Positions 51,501-64,000 of a stretch of 64,000 nt of DNA are shown here, one piece after another. The notes beneath the pieces were generated by a model, which saw nothing but the letters and a program-made list of their open reading frames with translations, searched no databases and had not been told where the DNA came from. Position numbers and translations under genes: made by a program. This stretch comes from Dipetalonema caudispina (Eukaryota > Nematoda > Chromadorea > Rhabditida > Onchocercidae): NCBI GenBank assembly GCA_013365325.1, contig JABVXV010000082.1, positions 151,708 through 215,707 of the forward strand, read 5' to 3'. The first letter of the stretch is position 1. Each line of letters begins with the position of its first letter.

Positions 51501-54500
51501 AACGGTGGTATAAGTTCTATTGATGTCAGCTTTAAGTAGCAGCTTACAATGACAGTTGCCTTATTATTATCTTATGCTTTTTGTAGGGATGAATGTATTT
51601 GAGAGTTATGTTTTTGAAATATTGAAATTGCTTGTTAGGCTTCTTAGAAGCTGTATGATACTTATGCAATGGTTCCAACTCTGTCTTGTCATTTCTCTTC
51701 TTTCTTATATCCATTCTCTTTAAACCTTAATAATCCCTGTGGAATTTTCATTCCATCCTACGGCATTTAACTTTCATGTCCTATATAGAACTTATTCTAA
51801 CAATCCATAATACTTTGCACTTATTCGTTCATCCCCTTAAATGACAACAATAGTGAAATTAACAATACACTTATCAATTTTAAAAAGTTTTGGAAATGCC
51901 TTGAAAGATAAGTGATAATGCTATCGTATAAATGAGGACTGAAATGCAAAACATAGTTCAACACATTAAATTAAATTTTTTTCACCAGACATTATAACAT
52001 TCATAAAATTCTTGGAATTTATATATTTAAATTTTTTTGTTCATAAAAGAAATAAAATATCTCTAATTCTCGAGTTCAAAGTCTCAAGTTTAAAAAGAAG
52101 TTTTGATGAGATTGATAAACTCAAGAATGTCGAAACGAAAAATGTGATGTTTCTTAATCATGATGTGTGAAAACAAAATTTTGAATATTAATACAGTAAT
52201 GTTAGCCTGAAAATTATTCCATATAAGATCAGTTGATCTTTACAATTGATAAGTTAAATGACTGAAATGTCAACTTCATGCGTCCCTGAGTTTATCAGTC
52301 TCATTTAACGATATTTTATCAAGTTATATATTTTTTGATTTGTATATGACTTATAGCAATTTAATAGCGTCACTGATCCAAAGTTTGACATCATTCGGGC
52401 TATAAAGATATTTATGTCCATTTTGTGCTGGCAATTTTTCATAAATTATGCTTTCAATGGATAAGTTTTCAGCATTTTTAGTTAAATTACGCGTCCAAAG
52501 ATTCACATAAATGTACCATAACGGCAATTTCATTCATAATTTACGATTTCACTTTACTTTACTTCGTTTCAAAATTTTATCGAAATATCTCCGTGCAAAA
52601 TATTGCTACACATACAATACATATAGAATTGATTACCTTTTACGAAATCTCTTCATAGTATTATTATTCGAACTTTGAACTTGTCCTTTTCCCTACGCAA
52701 AAAGATAAATCAAGCTGGGAATTGGAAAAACTTTGCGAATATTTTACTTTCATTCCAAAAGCAATTGAACAAAAAAGTTGTTTGTTCATTCAATTCTAAG
52801 GAGGATTTTAAGAAAGTGTCACCTGAAGTATTGTTTCTAGGCTTATTATATGCTAAACAATTCGATACATATGAAATCTTTGCGAACTTTGACATCAAAT
52901 CTCATGAAAGAAATTCTCTCCGGAATGATTATGGATGCAACAACACATGATACTGTTTTTTTTTTTTTAATTTCATAGTGGTTATATCAGGCATATCTCA
53001 ATTCGCTTTCAGTTCTCCCTTTTGTTCCTCTTCTTTAATAGTTTCAACTTTCACTATTAATTTTAGCCCCTGAAAATATCCTCTCGTTTCTTGCCGAAAT
53101 TAAATTTATTCGGAAATGAGATTCGAAATTTGCAATACTCTTTATGGTATTAGAATATTTCAAATATTTAAAAGCCGTCCAAATCCATTTCACGCACTAA
53201 ACTCCACTATATTTAAAATCTAATTTATTAATTAGAATTAACAATGAGCGAGTGTGAGTTTTTAAAAAAATGCAATAGAAGAAATATAAGCTATGCAAGA
53301 AGTTAGCATAACACTGCTTGTTCGGGGTAAAATTTCATTCAGAATTGTTTATGCATTATCTTTCATGTTCTAATATTTCGTGAAAGGTTAGCTAATTTAT
53401 GCTGGTGAAATTACTAAGCACATCATTTTGAATCATCGGTTGCAAACGAAATATGAATTTTAATAATTTGTTTCCTGCTGTTTTCATGAAATTGATTTTC
53501 AAATTTCGGTAACATTTGCTTATGTCACATTTATTCACAAAATTTTCAAAAATTTCAACCATTCATTATTGTTGATACTGTAGGAATGATAGATAGCAAT
53601 AATAAATCGGTTCAAACTCAGCCACTGATCCTATTTGAAAAAACTTTTAAAGAGATGAAAATTCTCGACATTGTAGTAGTTTGCTATGTGATATCAGAGA
53701 TTACATTTTTGTCTATTTGAAATAAAACTGTTTTTTTTGTATTTCAGAATTAAAATTAAAAGAAGTAGATTTCCTCATTATTATTTTCTATTGCATAATG
53801 AGTTGGCATTATTCTGTGTAGTGAATAATACATGATAAGATCAAATTTTGTATCACGGAATTCATCTATAAATATCGTATTTCTACAACGACTAAGCATC
53901 AATATTTGCGTCGTATCGAGTATGCTTGTATTCTTGCTTCATAACACACATCTAATTTACTAAAAATTTTGGTATAAATTTCAGATGTAATATTTAATAG
54001 TAATAAGTTGGCTTTATCCTGTGCAGTGATTATCCAAAATGACACTATATCTGCCGTTAGCACGAATAATCATGATAACGAATCAAATTACCGCAAATAT
54101 ATCATTACCGAAAGAGAATCAGCAACTTGTAACCAACAACGACAGTAACAATAACGGTCACTTTCTAAACATATTTATATATGTAAATTGATATTATTAT
54201 TATGAAATGTCATGTTAAACTATTCGGTTTTTTGATTATCTTGGCTTATTGAAAAGTATTATAGCCAAGTATCATGACCATAGAGTAATATTCTTATGAC
54301 AGATTAACTGATTGATCAACTTGCCAAGCTTCTGGAAAAGGCATTCAAACGTCGTACGTTTCTATTTTCAAATAGTTCTAGTATAATTTTCATGCATCAT
54401 TTCATCCGAATATACTTATTGATGGCAGAAATGAGCTAAGATTGTATTATTATCGCTAAAAGATATGTTTCTTTTAAGGTTTTCTTATGAATTGCAAAAA

Positions 54501-55682
54501 TATTTATATAATCAAAACTTTAAGTTCAATTATCACCTGAAATTATTCATTGAATTTAAAAAGCTTTTATTATTTGCTTGCTATTCGATTTTTGCAGTGT
54601 CATTATTACTTGGCCTATGACAAACTTGGCAAAACTGGTAGATGCACTCAGGCTCTTGTTTTTCAAAAAATCCAAAATATTGGGAATTTTTTTTTTTTGT
54701 AATAGCTTGTTTTTATGTTATAGCGTTTAATGCAAATTGTTAGCATATGAAATCATAAACTATCTTTATTAGTCCTGATGAAATAAACAATTATAAAATT
54801 AAAATCATGTAGCTCTCTATTTTCATTAAAATATTAAATTAGTAAAAAGTATGTAATAAATTGTATTCCACAATTGTTTGCTCATCAGAGTAGGGAAAAT
54901 AGTCTACGAACTCATATTTAATCTATTTCACTAATCATGAACCATTCATAATTTTGGATGCCTGACTATGCCTTAAGTAAATATCAGGAAATATTTTTAT
55001 AAGTATGTGAAATTTGAAACATTTGAAGAAATTAGCTAAATTGTAATTGGTTTCCGAACAACCAGAAAATCCAGCTATAAGCACGGCTATCTTAGCAAAT
55101 AAAAAAGCATAGAATTAATGAAAGCTTTGATCACTGATAATAAACCTGAGCAAACCTTTGTTGAATAATTCCTTAGTTCAGACTTGTTCCTCTTAGTTTG
55201 AACTTTTTGTTCTTATTTACACAAATATGATACATAAAAACAAAAATTTATATTTGGACTTGGTTCACTATTAATATATTGCCATTGTTAGCTTTAGCTT
55301 TTCAAACCCAAAAATTACCTAATTATAGCTTTTCATTACCTAGCAAAAATCACCTAATATTTATAAACGTTTGAAAATTCCAAGAAAAAGATTCAGAAGC
55401 CAAAAGAGGATTAATAACATATTAATCTCTTGAAATGTTAAGCATTTTCTAGCTAACTTCCAGCTATCTTTTGTCGCTTTTCTTTAGATCAAAAAAAAAT
55501 ATTTTTAGAGTTCTTTTCAACTATCATAGATTTTATGATGAATTATTTTGAAATCTTCCCGAAAAATGAACGTTTTAGGAAAGAAAAACCAAAAAGACCT
55601 GTTATTCAAACTCAGTTTTTTGCCCCAAAATTTTCCACAACTAAATAGTTAAATAAAAGAATAGAATTAATCTGATAATCTC

Positions 55683-55708
55683 AAAAAAAAAAAAAAAAAA
55701 AAAAAAAA
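55683..55708. repeat. Homopolymer A(26) tract
   Basis: An uninterrupted run of 26 A residues. No coding sequence resembling a retrotransposon or processed pseudogene could be read immediately upstream, and no obvious target-site duplication was found. Confidence 0.95.
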
Positions 55709-56146
55709 GAAATGCGATAACTCTTAACTTATATATTGTTTACATGCAATAAGGAAGATGTTTATATTATTGCTTTCAATTTTCCACTCTGTCACAAAAT
55801 ATTACTTCCATAATTCATTTCTTCGATAGGTCGTCATCTTTTAGAAGGCTTATTATAGTATTCATTCTAGCGGAATAATATGTATTCAATTCAGCTATTT
55901 GAAGGATAAGTTTTATTCCTTTTCGAGTAATCGAAGCTATTTTATGCAGTTCAGCAAATTTTGGCTAAGTTAGATTGATTTGATGATTATTCAATTCTCA
56001 CTTGATCATAGAGTGTGACGTAAAAGATTGATGATTAATTAGCTTATTTTCAAAAATTGAAGTGGATAGAGCTGAGTTGGGGAGGCTGAATAAAAGCAAT
56101 CTGTAAAGCTTCCTCCTTTGACTCCATTTTCAGTTGTCGATTTTCT

Positions 56147-56557
56147 TTGAAATGCAGCATCATTGATCCAATTCCCCGCAAGTCTTCGACCTTTTCTCTC
56201 ATAAACGATGAATTGCAGCATTTTTACTTTATTTACGATGTATTATCTGATGATTCTATTTTTACAGTTTACTTTACTTTTGTGATATTTCTGGCTTTTG
56301 CTCACCCAATCAATGAAACAATAGAAAATTACACTTCACATTTTTTGCAATATCCTAGGATGAATCATGAAATGAAATATTTTTACAGTGTAGGAAGCAA
56401 CTGCTTATCATATCTATCCCAGAAATCTTATAATTACTTCAAGGCGCAAATTATCAGCGCATTACTTTCAAGAGCTATTTGTACAGTAGGGTCGGTAATG
56501 AATCTTTCAATATTATCTGAAATGATTGCGATACTTACTGCGAAAATTCTGCCATAG
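56147..56557 (+). CDS. Doubtful 136-residue ORF
   Basis: One of the longest uninterrupted frames in the window, and the longest in the gene-poor region. Within it, TVYFTFVIFLAFAHP looks like a signal-peptide or membrane core and is followed by a polar stretch with an N-glycosylation site (ENYT). Two T-rich acceptors ending in TTTTTACAG sit inside the frame (before about 56268 and 56387), so parts may be separate exons instead. The C-terminal end overlaps the first copy of a short direct repeat. I recognise no family, and the AT-rich codon use matches the background, so this could be chance. Confidence 0.2.
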   Translation: MKCSIIDPIPRKSSTFSLINDELQHFYFIYDVLSDDSIFTVYFTFVIFLAFAHPINETIENYTSHFLQYPRMNHEMKYFYSVGSNCLSYLSQKSYNYFKAQIISALLSRAICTVGSVMNLSILSEMIAILTAKILP

Positions 56558-56680
56558 TGAAAAAAATGGATGAAATAGCGAAATGTTCAGACGGCTCCAC
56601 AATTGAATTTGATTAAATATAGTAATTATCTTTCAATATTATCTGAAATGATGGAAATTGTCTTTCAATATTATCTGAAA
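56504..56680. repeat. Three direct copies of a 19-base motif
   Basis: CTTTCAATATTATCTGAAA occurs at 56504-56522, 56630-56648 and 56662-56680. The first two copies share four further bases (TGAT). Exact threefold recurrence of a 19-mer within 180 bases is beyond chance even in AT-rich DNA and points to local duplication. Confidence 0.85.
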
Positions 56681-59600
56681 CATAAAAGTAAGAGTGAATT
56701 GAATGTAAGAAGAGAAAATGACACTTTGATCAGTGAAACAGATTTAGTTAGGAGAGAGAGAGCAAGCTGGAACCATTAATAACTGCAGTTTTATGCAAAA
56801 ATCACCAGAAAAAATATCAATTATTCATTCGAATTTTGGAAAATTTTCAAAAAAGAAAACTGAGAAATACACTATATCTAGAATCTAAGCCAACTTGGGT
56901 AAAAGGAAATTTTTATTTGGATGATTTCAAGCCTAAGAATAAGTAAAATAAATGATTATCCATCAACATGTTCAACCTTAGAGTGTTGATAGGAAGAGGA
57001 GAAACGTGAGTGAATAAGAGAGAAGTGGTAGGATGAAAAAGAGCAACTTAATTAGAGAGCTTACTTTGCAGCTTAATCAAGGATCTAATTAGCAGTTTAA
57101 TCATAAATGTTCTTCTCTCAAACATATTTTTTTAAATCGAAATTTATTCCTTGTCAAATTTGAATGATAACAATTTGTGTTGTGGAATGCAAAAAAGCGA
57201 TTCCTAAAGAGCTATTAAAGAATTTTATAATTTTATTTCTTGCATGCATCATTGAATCTCTACAAAGCAAGTGAAAGTTTATTAGCGCTTTCCATTTCAC
57301 TGCTAGACAACATTTTTTCCGAACAAAATTCGATCGGGAATTCACTCTCACAAAATGGCTTTATTGTTTGCTTTCCAAAATTTCTAATAACAATGAACAA
57401 ATAAAAACTTCTTGTGTAAGAAATTTAAATTGATTAATTCGTGAAAATAAAAATAACTCAATAAATTGCATTAGTTTTTATACAATTGGTGTTTATTAAG
57501 ATAACATGAAGTGAAAGGGAACATTCTTTCTAGTACTTTTTAAAGAACTTAAAAATCTGAAAAATGACTTTGTAAAATTTTGTCATAAATTTGACAAATA
57601 TAAAGTACGCCTAAAACTTAAAACACAGAATTCAAATTATTATATCCCATTTGCAAAATTCCTAAACTCAGGTGTATGTGTGTACGGTATCATTTCTTAC
57701 CAGCTTTTCAATACTACATTAACTGGTATTAAGTTGAAATACTGCCTTACCTTATTTGCATATCTCAAACAGATGGGTATTGCTGTGTCTTAGAAATTTT
57801 GGAAGAACATCTAATTATTTTAGAGATAATTATTGAATTTGCAGCTTCGAAGGTACAGAATGAATAACTGTCATTAGCAAAAAAAGTATATTAAAGCTTT
57901 TAGTAAATTGTAATATAAAAATTTTGCTTTCATCATTGAAAATATGAATGCAATTAGATTCTTATTCATCATAATTTTGTTCAATATGCTTCATAAGGAC
58001 TAGAAATCATGGAAAATGTCATTCACGCGTGTTCTTTTTTGATTTTAAATTTACACAGCAACTAATTTGATATTTATAACTTTTTTAAAAACTTCTATTT
58101 TTTGAATTATGCCCTGTAACTTGTTATTCACAATGCATGCTTACTTCTCAAAATTTTTCATTTTAAATTTTTTTTAGGAAAATATAAGTATAACTGCTAT
58201 AAATTATAGTTCAGTTAATTGCTCCAATACAGCTAAAACTGTATGTGATTGCATTGTTTGCAATGATTACAAATAGAAATACATTTGACATGCAAAGCTC
58301 TTATAGGTAAGAAGTAATGGTACTATTATGTTTGAAAATGTTTCAACAAATTAGGTTATTGTAAGCTAAAAGGTTTACTCTCTTTAAGTGAAGTAGAAAT
58401 TGCATAACTGAGTCTTTCCTATCATCTTAAGACATTTGCATCTTAATACATAACATTTGCGCATTTAGATTGACAAAATATTGACTTATGAAGTATTTAT
58501 ATAATATTTGCAAGAGGAATAATCAATTAATTAGTTAATTTATCAATCTTTCAACCGGCCTTATTTCATTATCGATAAAATATGCTGGAATTATAAAGCA
58601 TATTGTAAATTATTTCTCATGCATGCATGCATTGCGGATATTTGCATTGCAATTTTATAATAATGGAAGTAATTTAACAATAAAAAATACTATTGGCAGC
58701 AATTAACCGTTATTCTTAAATACAAATTTAAGAAATTGAACATGGGATTATCTCAACCTAAGTTTTTAAATATCAATTAAATGTTAATTCTAGCAAAATT
58801 CCATCAGTTTTTAAAGCTCCAGGATCTGATTTGCTTATTCTAGAAACATTATTCACAATCACTAGATTAAATTTAGTATTTGATACACAATTTGCAATTT
58901 GTCATTAAATTCAAGTACATTTATAAAGTGCATAAAATAATTATATGAGGATAAATTTCATATCAAATATTTTCTAAAAAAGTAAGCACCAAGCAAATGC
59001 TAATTGATTTAAGCTGCAATTTAATAGAAATCGCAGAAATGACGAAATGATGTATTTGTTGTTGATTCCTCTTTTTCATGTATGTGTATGTGTTACGGTA
59101 GCTTTTGCTAATTACTCCTACTCCTAATGGCTTCATTAATCACTCTAATATTTCCATGAGAAATTTATGGATTACTTTGAAAATTTCTAACTTTCTTATT
59201 TTTCTTCTCAGTTTTTTTTTTTTTGGCTGTTTTTAAATTCTTCGAATTATTACTTATTCTAAGAATGTCAAAAATTCAATCATTCAACACTTGTTATTTT
59301 TGATGATATTTGTGGCTGTCTCATTATTTTGAAAATGGATGGAAGTGCGATTCTAAATAGCATTTATATAAATGCCTGAAATTTCCATTAACAATGATTT
59401 TTTCACTGTTGTCACATTTTTTCAAAAACTAACTCAACAAGCTTTTGTCAAAAAATTTATTCTAATTTTAGGAAATTTTCAATTTTTTATTGGATTTCAT
59501 TTCTTTATCGCTTTAAATTTTCTCATAACAAATTGCTAAATCGAAATGTCCTCAGTTACTTTCAGTGTTATGGTCACTTGGTTTCTCTTTACCAAAAATT

Positions 59601-62600
59601 GTTTGCAATAAATAAGGGTTAGAATTCCAAGTATCTTAATTTACTGATGGAGCATAACAAGTGAAAAATGAAAAATTCATTAAATATGAAATTTTGAATC
59701 AATATAAAAAATAAATTTTTTTCATGTAAAAAATAAATTTATGAATATAAAATTTGATGCTCGCAAATACTTTTTAATGTGTTTTAACATCAGTTTCATT
59801 TTCAGAATGCTATTTAAAATTAAGCAAAATTTATCAATTAACAGTAAACAATGTAAAATTATCTCAAATGTGTATTCAAAGCATTCAATTTTTCCATGGA
59901 AAATAATGAGCAATCAAAGTTTTCACTGAATCAAAACTTCAAGAATTGTTTGAGCCGCTTATTTTTTGGTTACATTTAAGCGTTAATACCTTCTGTAAAT
60001 TCATTACCGTCTATCATAGAAGAGGTATGGAGAACATAAAAGTGATCCGAACAACGTTGGATTTTAAACTTTTATAATGAATCAAAAGATCACACTGATC
60101 TATTATTTAAAGTAGGATTGAGATTTTCTTGAATCAGAATTTGTCGAATAATTATAAAAGAGTAGAGTTTAGATCTCCGTTTTTAAATATTGCATAGTTT
60201 GAAATTTTCTTTTTCTCAATTTCTTGCAAATAGATATAACTCAACATTCTTCTACAACAATACCCCATTTGTTTGTTATCTCTATCATTACTAGGCCAAG
60301 ATCTCAATCAACTTTCCATAAATGACCGCTATAACTGTCCCATTAGGCCATTATGCCTTTTCATAGTAAATTTATTGCAACAAGCTGGCGTTATTAAGAT
60401 AATGCTATTCATATATTTGCGCTTATCACTGAGAGCACCGAAGAGACTTTATAAATGAGGGCGGTCATAGCTTTCAATTATTGTTGAATTCAGAGAATTA
60501 AACTTATGTTGGAGAATCATTTCGAAAATGCTGCCTTATTTTCCCTGAAGAAAACATAAATTGTTTTTGCCTTCTCATTCAACTCTATCTTCCGACAACC
60601 TTTTAACTTTCTGCCAAATTACAAGTAACTCATAAACCAAACAATGTTTCACTACCCAAATGGCCATCAAATATTTACTTTCAAAATTATGATACCTAGT
60701 GTACCTATATATGTTTAAAGTTATTATGATATACAGTTGATCCTTTCATAATTTAATCTTTCTGTATTATTCTTTCATCTCCACATGTTATTAATGAGCA
60801 GTATGGAATGCAAATAATTTTATCGTAAGAAATGAAAAACAAATTAATATGAGTAAAAATGTTGAAATTTGTTCGACAACTGGAAGTTATGCTGTTGATA
60901 ACCTTAAGTTTGTTCTCTCAATTAAATCCAATTGAAAAAAAAAAAGTTGAATTTTTTATTCTTTATCAGTGGATTAGAAAATCTCCTCTCTTCTCTTGCT
61001 GTTTCAAATATTTCTACCATCTCTCATACCATTTAAGATTACCAGTAGGAATATTACTAAGAAAGGTAATTTGTATAGAAATATTTCGTTCCTATTTTCA
61101 ATCCAATGAATACTATTAATGTTCTAAATTTGAATGATAAAAAGAAAACGAAATTTTAAAAAAATTCGAAAAGTAAGATATTCATCACCGAATACGACGA
61201 TAAAAAAATTTCTAATAATAATATTATTATCGGTGATGTTGCTTGCTTGCAATACTTTCATTTTACTCAATTATTTCATGAATGATTCATTGTTTAGATG
61301 AGTTTGCATGACTGAGCAAAAAGGTCATATCAAATTTCACAATTTATTTACTTATTCCATGAGCATTGTTTAACTTAGTACGAGTACTAAAAATTTCTAT
61401 GCTTATGTCTTACAAATATATCGTTTTTAAAATATTGATCTTCAAGAATTTAGAATTTTAAATTGATTTCGACATAATTTATTGAAATAAGTTTAGTCTT
61501 ATTTATCTTCATTGGTAATGTCTAACTAAAATTTAATTGTCATTTTCCAATATTTCACAGATAAAATAGATTATCGTAGATCGAAAACGTTTTAGATTAA
61601 ACTATGTAATTGCTTTGTCATTCTTATTCTTATAGTAAAACGAAACAAATGCAAACTTTCATTCGAACTTGTATTTATGAAAGATTATGGCCTTATTTAA
61701 ATCCCTTACTTATTTTCTATTGTCTTCGTTATTCGTTATCTGTAAAAATAATTTAGATTAAAACGTAACATTTGAAATGATCAAAAACACAATCTAATTA
61801 CAGAAATATTTTGAAAATTTAAGAGCAATGATAACAAATGGTGTTTTATATCTGAAGTGTTTTTAATATCATTGAAAGAATTGCCATTGACCTTTTAAAA
61901 AATGTTAGATTCAAAAAGGAAAAGAAAAAAAAGTAAGCTTCGAAGTGAGCAAAATGAATTTAAGATGTCGGCAACATTTTAAATGGTAGTTGTATAGTCT
62001 TTTGGATAAAATTAAGAATTAATATTTTTGTACAGAAATGATCAAAATATCCTTCTTAGTTTGTTTTGATATGAATAAATCATACAGTATATTTTACTCC
62101 TACCTTTTCACCCTCCAATTATCGCCTTTGTAGAAAACGATTTCTTCACATTTATTTACACAACTGAAGAAATACAAATAACACAAAAATAGCTTATAAA
62201 TGAATAATTTTCATATAAGCGAAGGAAAGAGTATTTAATTGGCCATGCTTAAGCTTATGCTAATACTTACTTACATTAATTAGAACCAATTGGAACTATT
62301 TTACGATCAATAAAACAATTTTTTGGATGTGTTACGATCAAATCTACAGTTTTAATTTATATTTCATCCAAATTGCAGTACAACTTACTGATCAACTTAT
62401 ACTTGCTGAAATATCGGTACATATGCATCACATTGTCATTGTTGAATTCATCAACTATTTCAATTCAATGATTTAAAATCACCACACATTATCAATCATT
62501 TGTCACTGCAGCTAATTCCTCTTGGAAAGTTGGATGCTTTGAAAAATTTCCAAAATTTGAGCTGAATTTCACATCTTATTCACTACTGTGCTATCTCATA

Positions 62601-62672
62601 AATACATATTACTTGTCTATCTTAATTTATCGACAAAAATGAACAAGAATAAAATAAGTGAAAAGCAATGAA

Positions 62673-62859
62673 ATGCTGTCGTCGAGTGTTTTCTCAATTG
62701 TGTTGATGTGGTGCACCTGCTGCAAACTGAGTAGTACAAAACGGATACATCCCTCGAATATGCATATTTCCGATGCATTGACTGGAAATAGCGTCCAAAG
62801 ATCGGAATTCGTACGTACAGCAGGGAACGCTGCAACTTATTCGAAATTCAGAATTTACA
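62673..62859 (+). CDS. Probable first exon of a secreted or membrane protein
   Basis: From ATG 62673 a frame encodes 62 residues and ends at a strong donor (TTTACA|GTAAGT) after 62859, in phase 1. The start, MLSSSVFSIVLMWCTC, has the hydrophobic core of a signal peptide and is followed by a polar region containing ISDALTGNSVQRSEF. Codon composition is clearly less AT-rich than the flanks. An in-frame GTG at 62658 has no reason to be used. I found no second exon before 64000, so the gene probably continues beyond the window across a long intron. No family was recognised. Confidence 0.45.
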
Positions 62860-64000
62860 GTAAGTCTTTCCAACTTTTCCGGCATATGATCTCTTCTTTA
62901 CTGTCAGTTTTGTAGTAAAAGCTTATCATACTAAGTTATATCTTATCATTCCCTTATCATGAATGATTAAATCTTAGCTATGTATAGAATAGCTTTTGAT
63001 TTCCTTTTTTGATGAAAAATCAATGAGAATTTTGAAAATGAATTGTTTCTTGACGGAACCACTCGAAACATTCATTTATCACTTCTTATAGCGCTTTACT
63101 TAAATGGCTCACAATTCCTTCTAGCCCTTCTCTCTGCTATAAATAATTAATCTGTATTGTTTTCTTTTTTTAATTTGTCCAAAATTTGAAATGGTATTTT
63201 AAAATATTTCAAGTGACATGGATATATTGTACTTGAATGTGCGAGATAACATTCATGCTTTCATAGCTGAAACATTTGGAGAATTAAATATTTCCTTCCC
63301 TATTTCTTGCCTCTTTTGATGTACAATTGTGGAATTTCGTTAAAGCCAACAATCTTCTCTATTCATATTTCAGCTTTGATTTTCAAAATTTACAATTTGA
63401 TTGCTTTGATCGTCCGAATTTACAGCTTCGTTTTGTACTCTAACGTTCCATTCAGTGCAAATCCATTCCTTTTAGACGTATCAACATTTTTACTTCTTTG
63501 ATATAGTGTGATAATAATTCGGTAAACTATGATACTGCGAGAAAAATCTTTTCTGGAATCGATTCCGAACAAAATTTGAAATGAACAGTTTTTAATAGCT
63601 AACACTTCACACTGTGCACATTTTAAGATCCCTCTCATAGGTCATTTTTTGACTAATGGTAAACAATTATATGCCATAGCACCAAAATATAGCCATCGAA
63701 AGATAGGAAAAGTATAAAGCTGAGAAAATGAACTATGCATACTATTTAATAATTTTATATTTCGATATTTTTCTACCATTTTGGCTATCATCGATTTCAT
63801 TTGAGGTGATAAGTTTCACTTTCATAATTCGAAAACCAACTAGATGGCTTAAAATTTATAATTGCTAAGCTTATTCGGATATCGATCGGCAATGTTCAAC
63901 ATTTCAATTTATGTTTAGAGCAGGAATATGTGTCTGATAATCGGAATTTATTATTGCACAAATAACGTTATATTCATTTATTAGAATTATAAAAGTGAAG
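62860..64000. other. AT-rich sequence at the window end
   Basis: No supportable exon. It is probably the first intron of the gene whose first exon ends at 62859. Confidence 0.4.

Larger units (their letters stand above)
48590..62657. other. Gene-poor AT-rich region
   Basis: Roughly 14 kb with no multi-exon gene that I can support on either strand. Open frames are short and low in complexity. It includes a 26-base A run, a small cluster of direct repeats near 56.5 kb, an ATGC-type palindromic stretch near 58620, and two doubtful ORFs (about 52675-52950 and 56147-56557). It could be intergenic, or a large intron of a gene with exons outside the window. Confidence 0.5.

Noticed and set aside
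52675..52950. 91-codon frame ending before a long T run
   Set aside because: Two forward frames and the reverse strand are all open here, the Lys/Asn/Phe-rich composition equals the background, and there is no splice signal or family resemblance.

Overview
The window looks like nuclear DNA of a nematode, most likely a parasitic (filarial or other spirurid type) species. It is very AT-rich. Genes are split into many small exons by mostly 100-800 base introns with GT...AG borders and T-rich acceptors (TTTTAG, TTTCAG, TTACAG), and several start codons lie a few bases to some 60 bases after an unpaired acceptor, as expected for spliced-leader addition. I see no bacterial operons, CRISPR arrays, rRNA, or convincing tRNAs. 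The species assignment is inference. All gene models were assembled by hand from splice sites, matching phases and remembered protein families.

Layout. (1) 2883-22871, plus strand: the C-terminal part of a PTIP/PAXIP1 orthologue (Gln/Pro/Ser-rich region, then four BRCT domains). One 13.6 kb intron (3855-17454) holds exon-like open segments that do not fit the PTIP frame. (2) 25602-29046, plus: G-protein beta-5 (GNB5; gpb-2 in C. elegans), complete, 383 residues. (3) 29953-34476, minus, convergent with the previous gene: METTL17/Rsm22, the mitoribosome assembly factor, complete. (4) 38174-41814, plus, divergent from METTL17: a complete 352-residue G-protein alpha subunit of a divergent nematode type. 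(5) 42779-43535: small exon-like segments with no family assigned. (6) 45806-48589, plus: a predicted single-pass membrane protein with two rhodanese domains whose active-site cysteine is replaced. (7) 48590-62672: about 14 kb with almost no coding signal, holding simple repeats, a short direct-repeat cluster and one doubtful 136-residue ORF. (8) 62673-62859: a likely first exon of a secreted or membrane protein whose remainder I cannot find in the window.

The genes do not form one pathway. PTIP acts in chromatin and DNA-damage responses and METTL17 in mitochondrial translation. G-beta-5 and G-alpha are both heterotrimeric G-protein signalling parts lying about 9 kb apart. The most unusual items are the membrane-tethered, apparently non-catalytic tandem rhodanese, the divergent G-alpha, and the unexplained exon-like blocks inside the giant PTIP intron.
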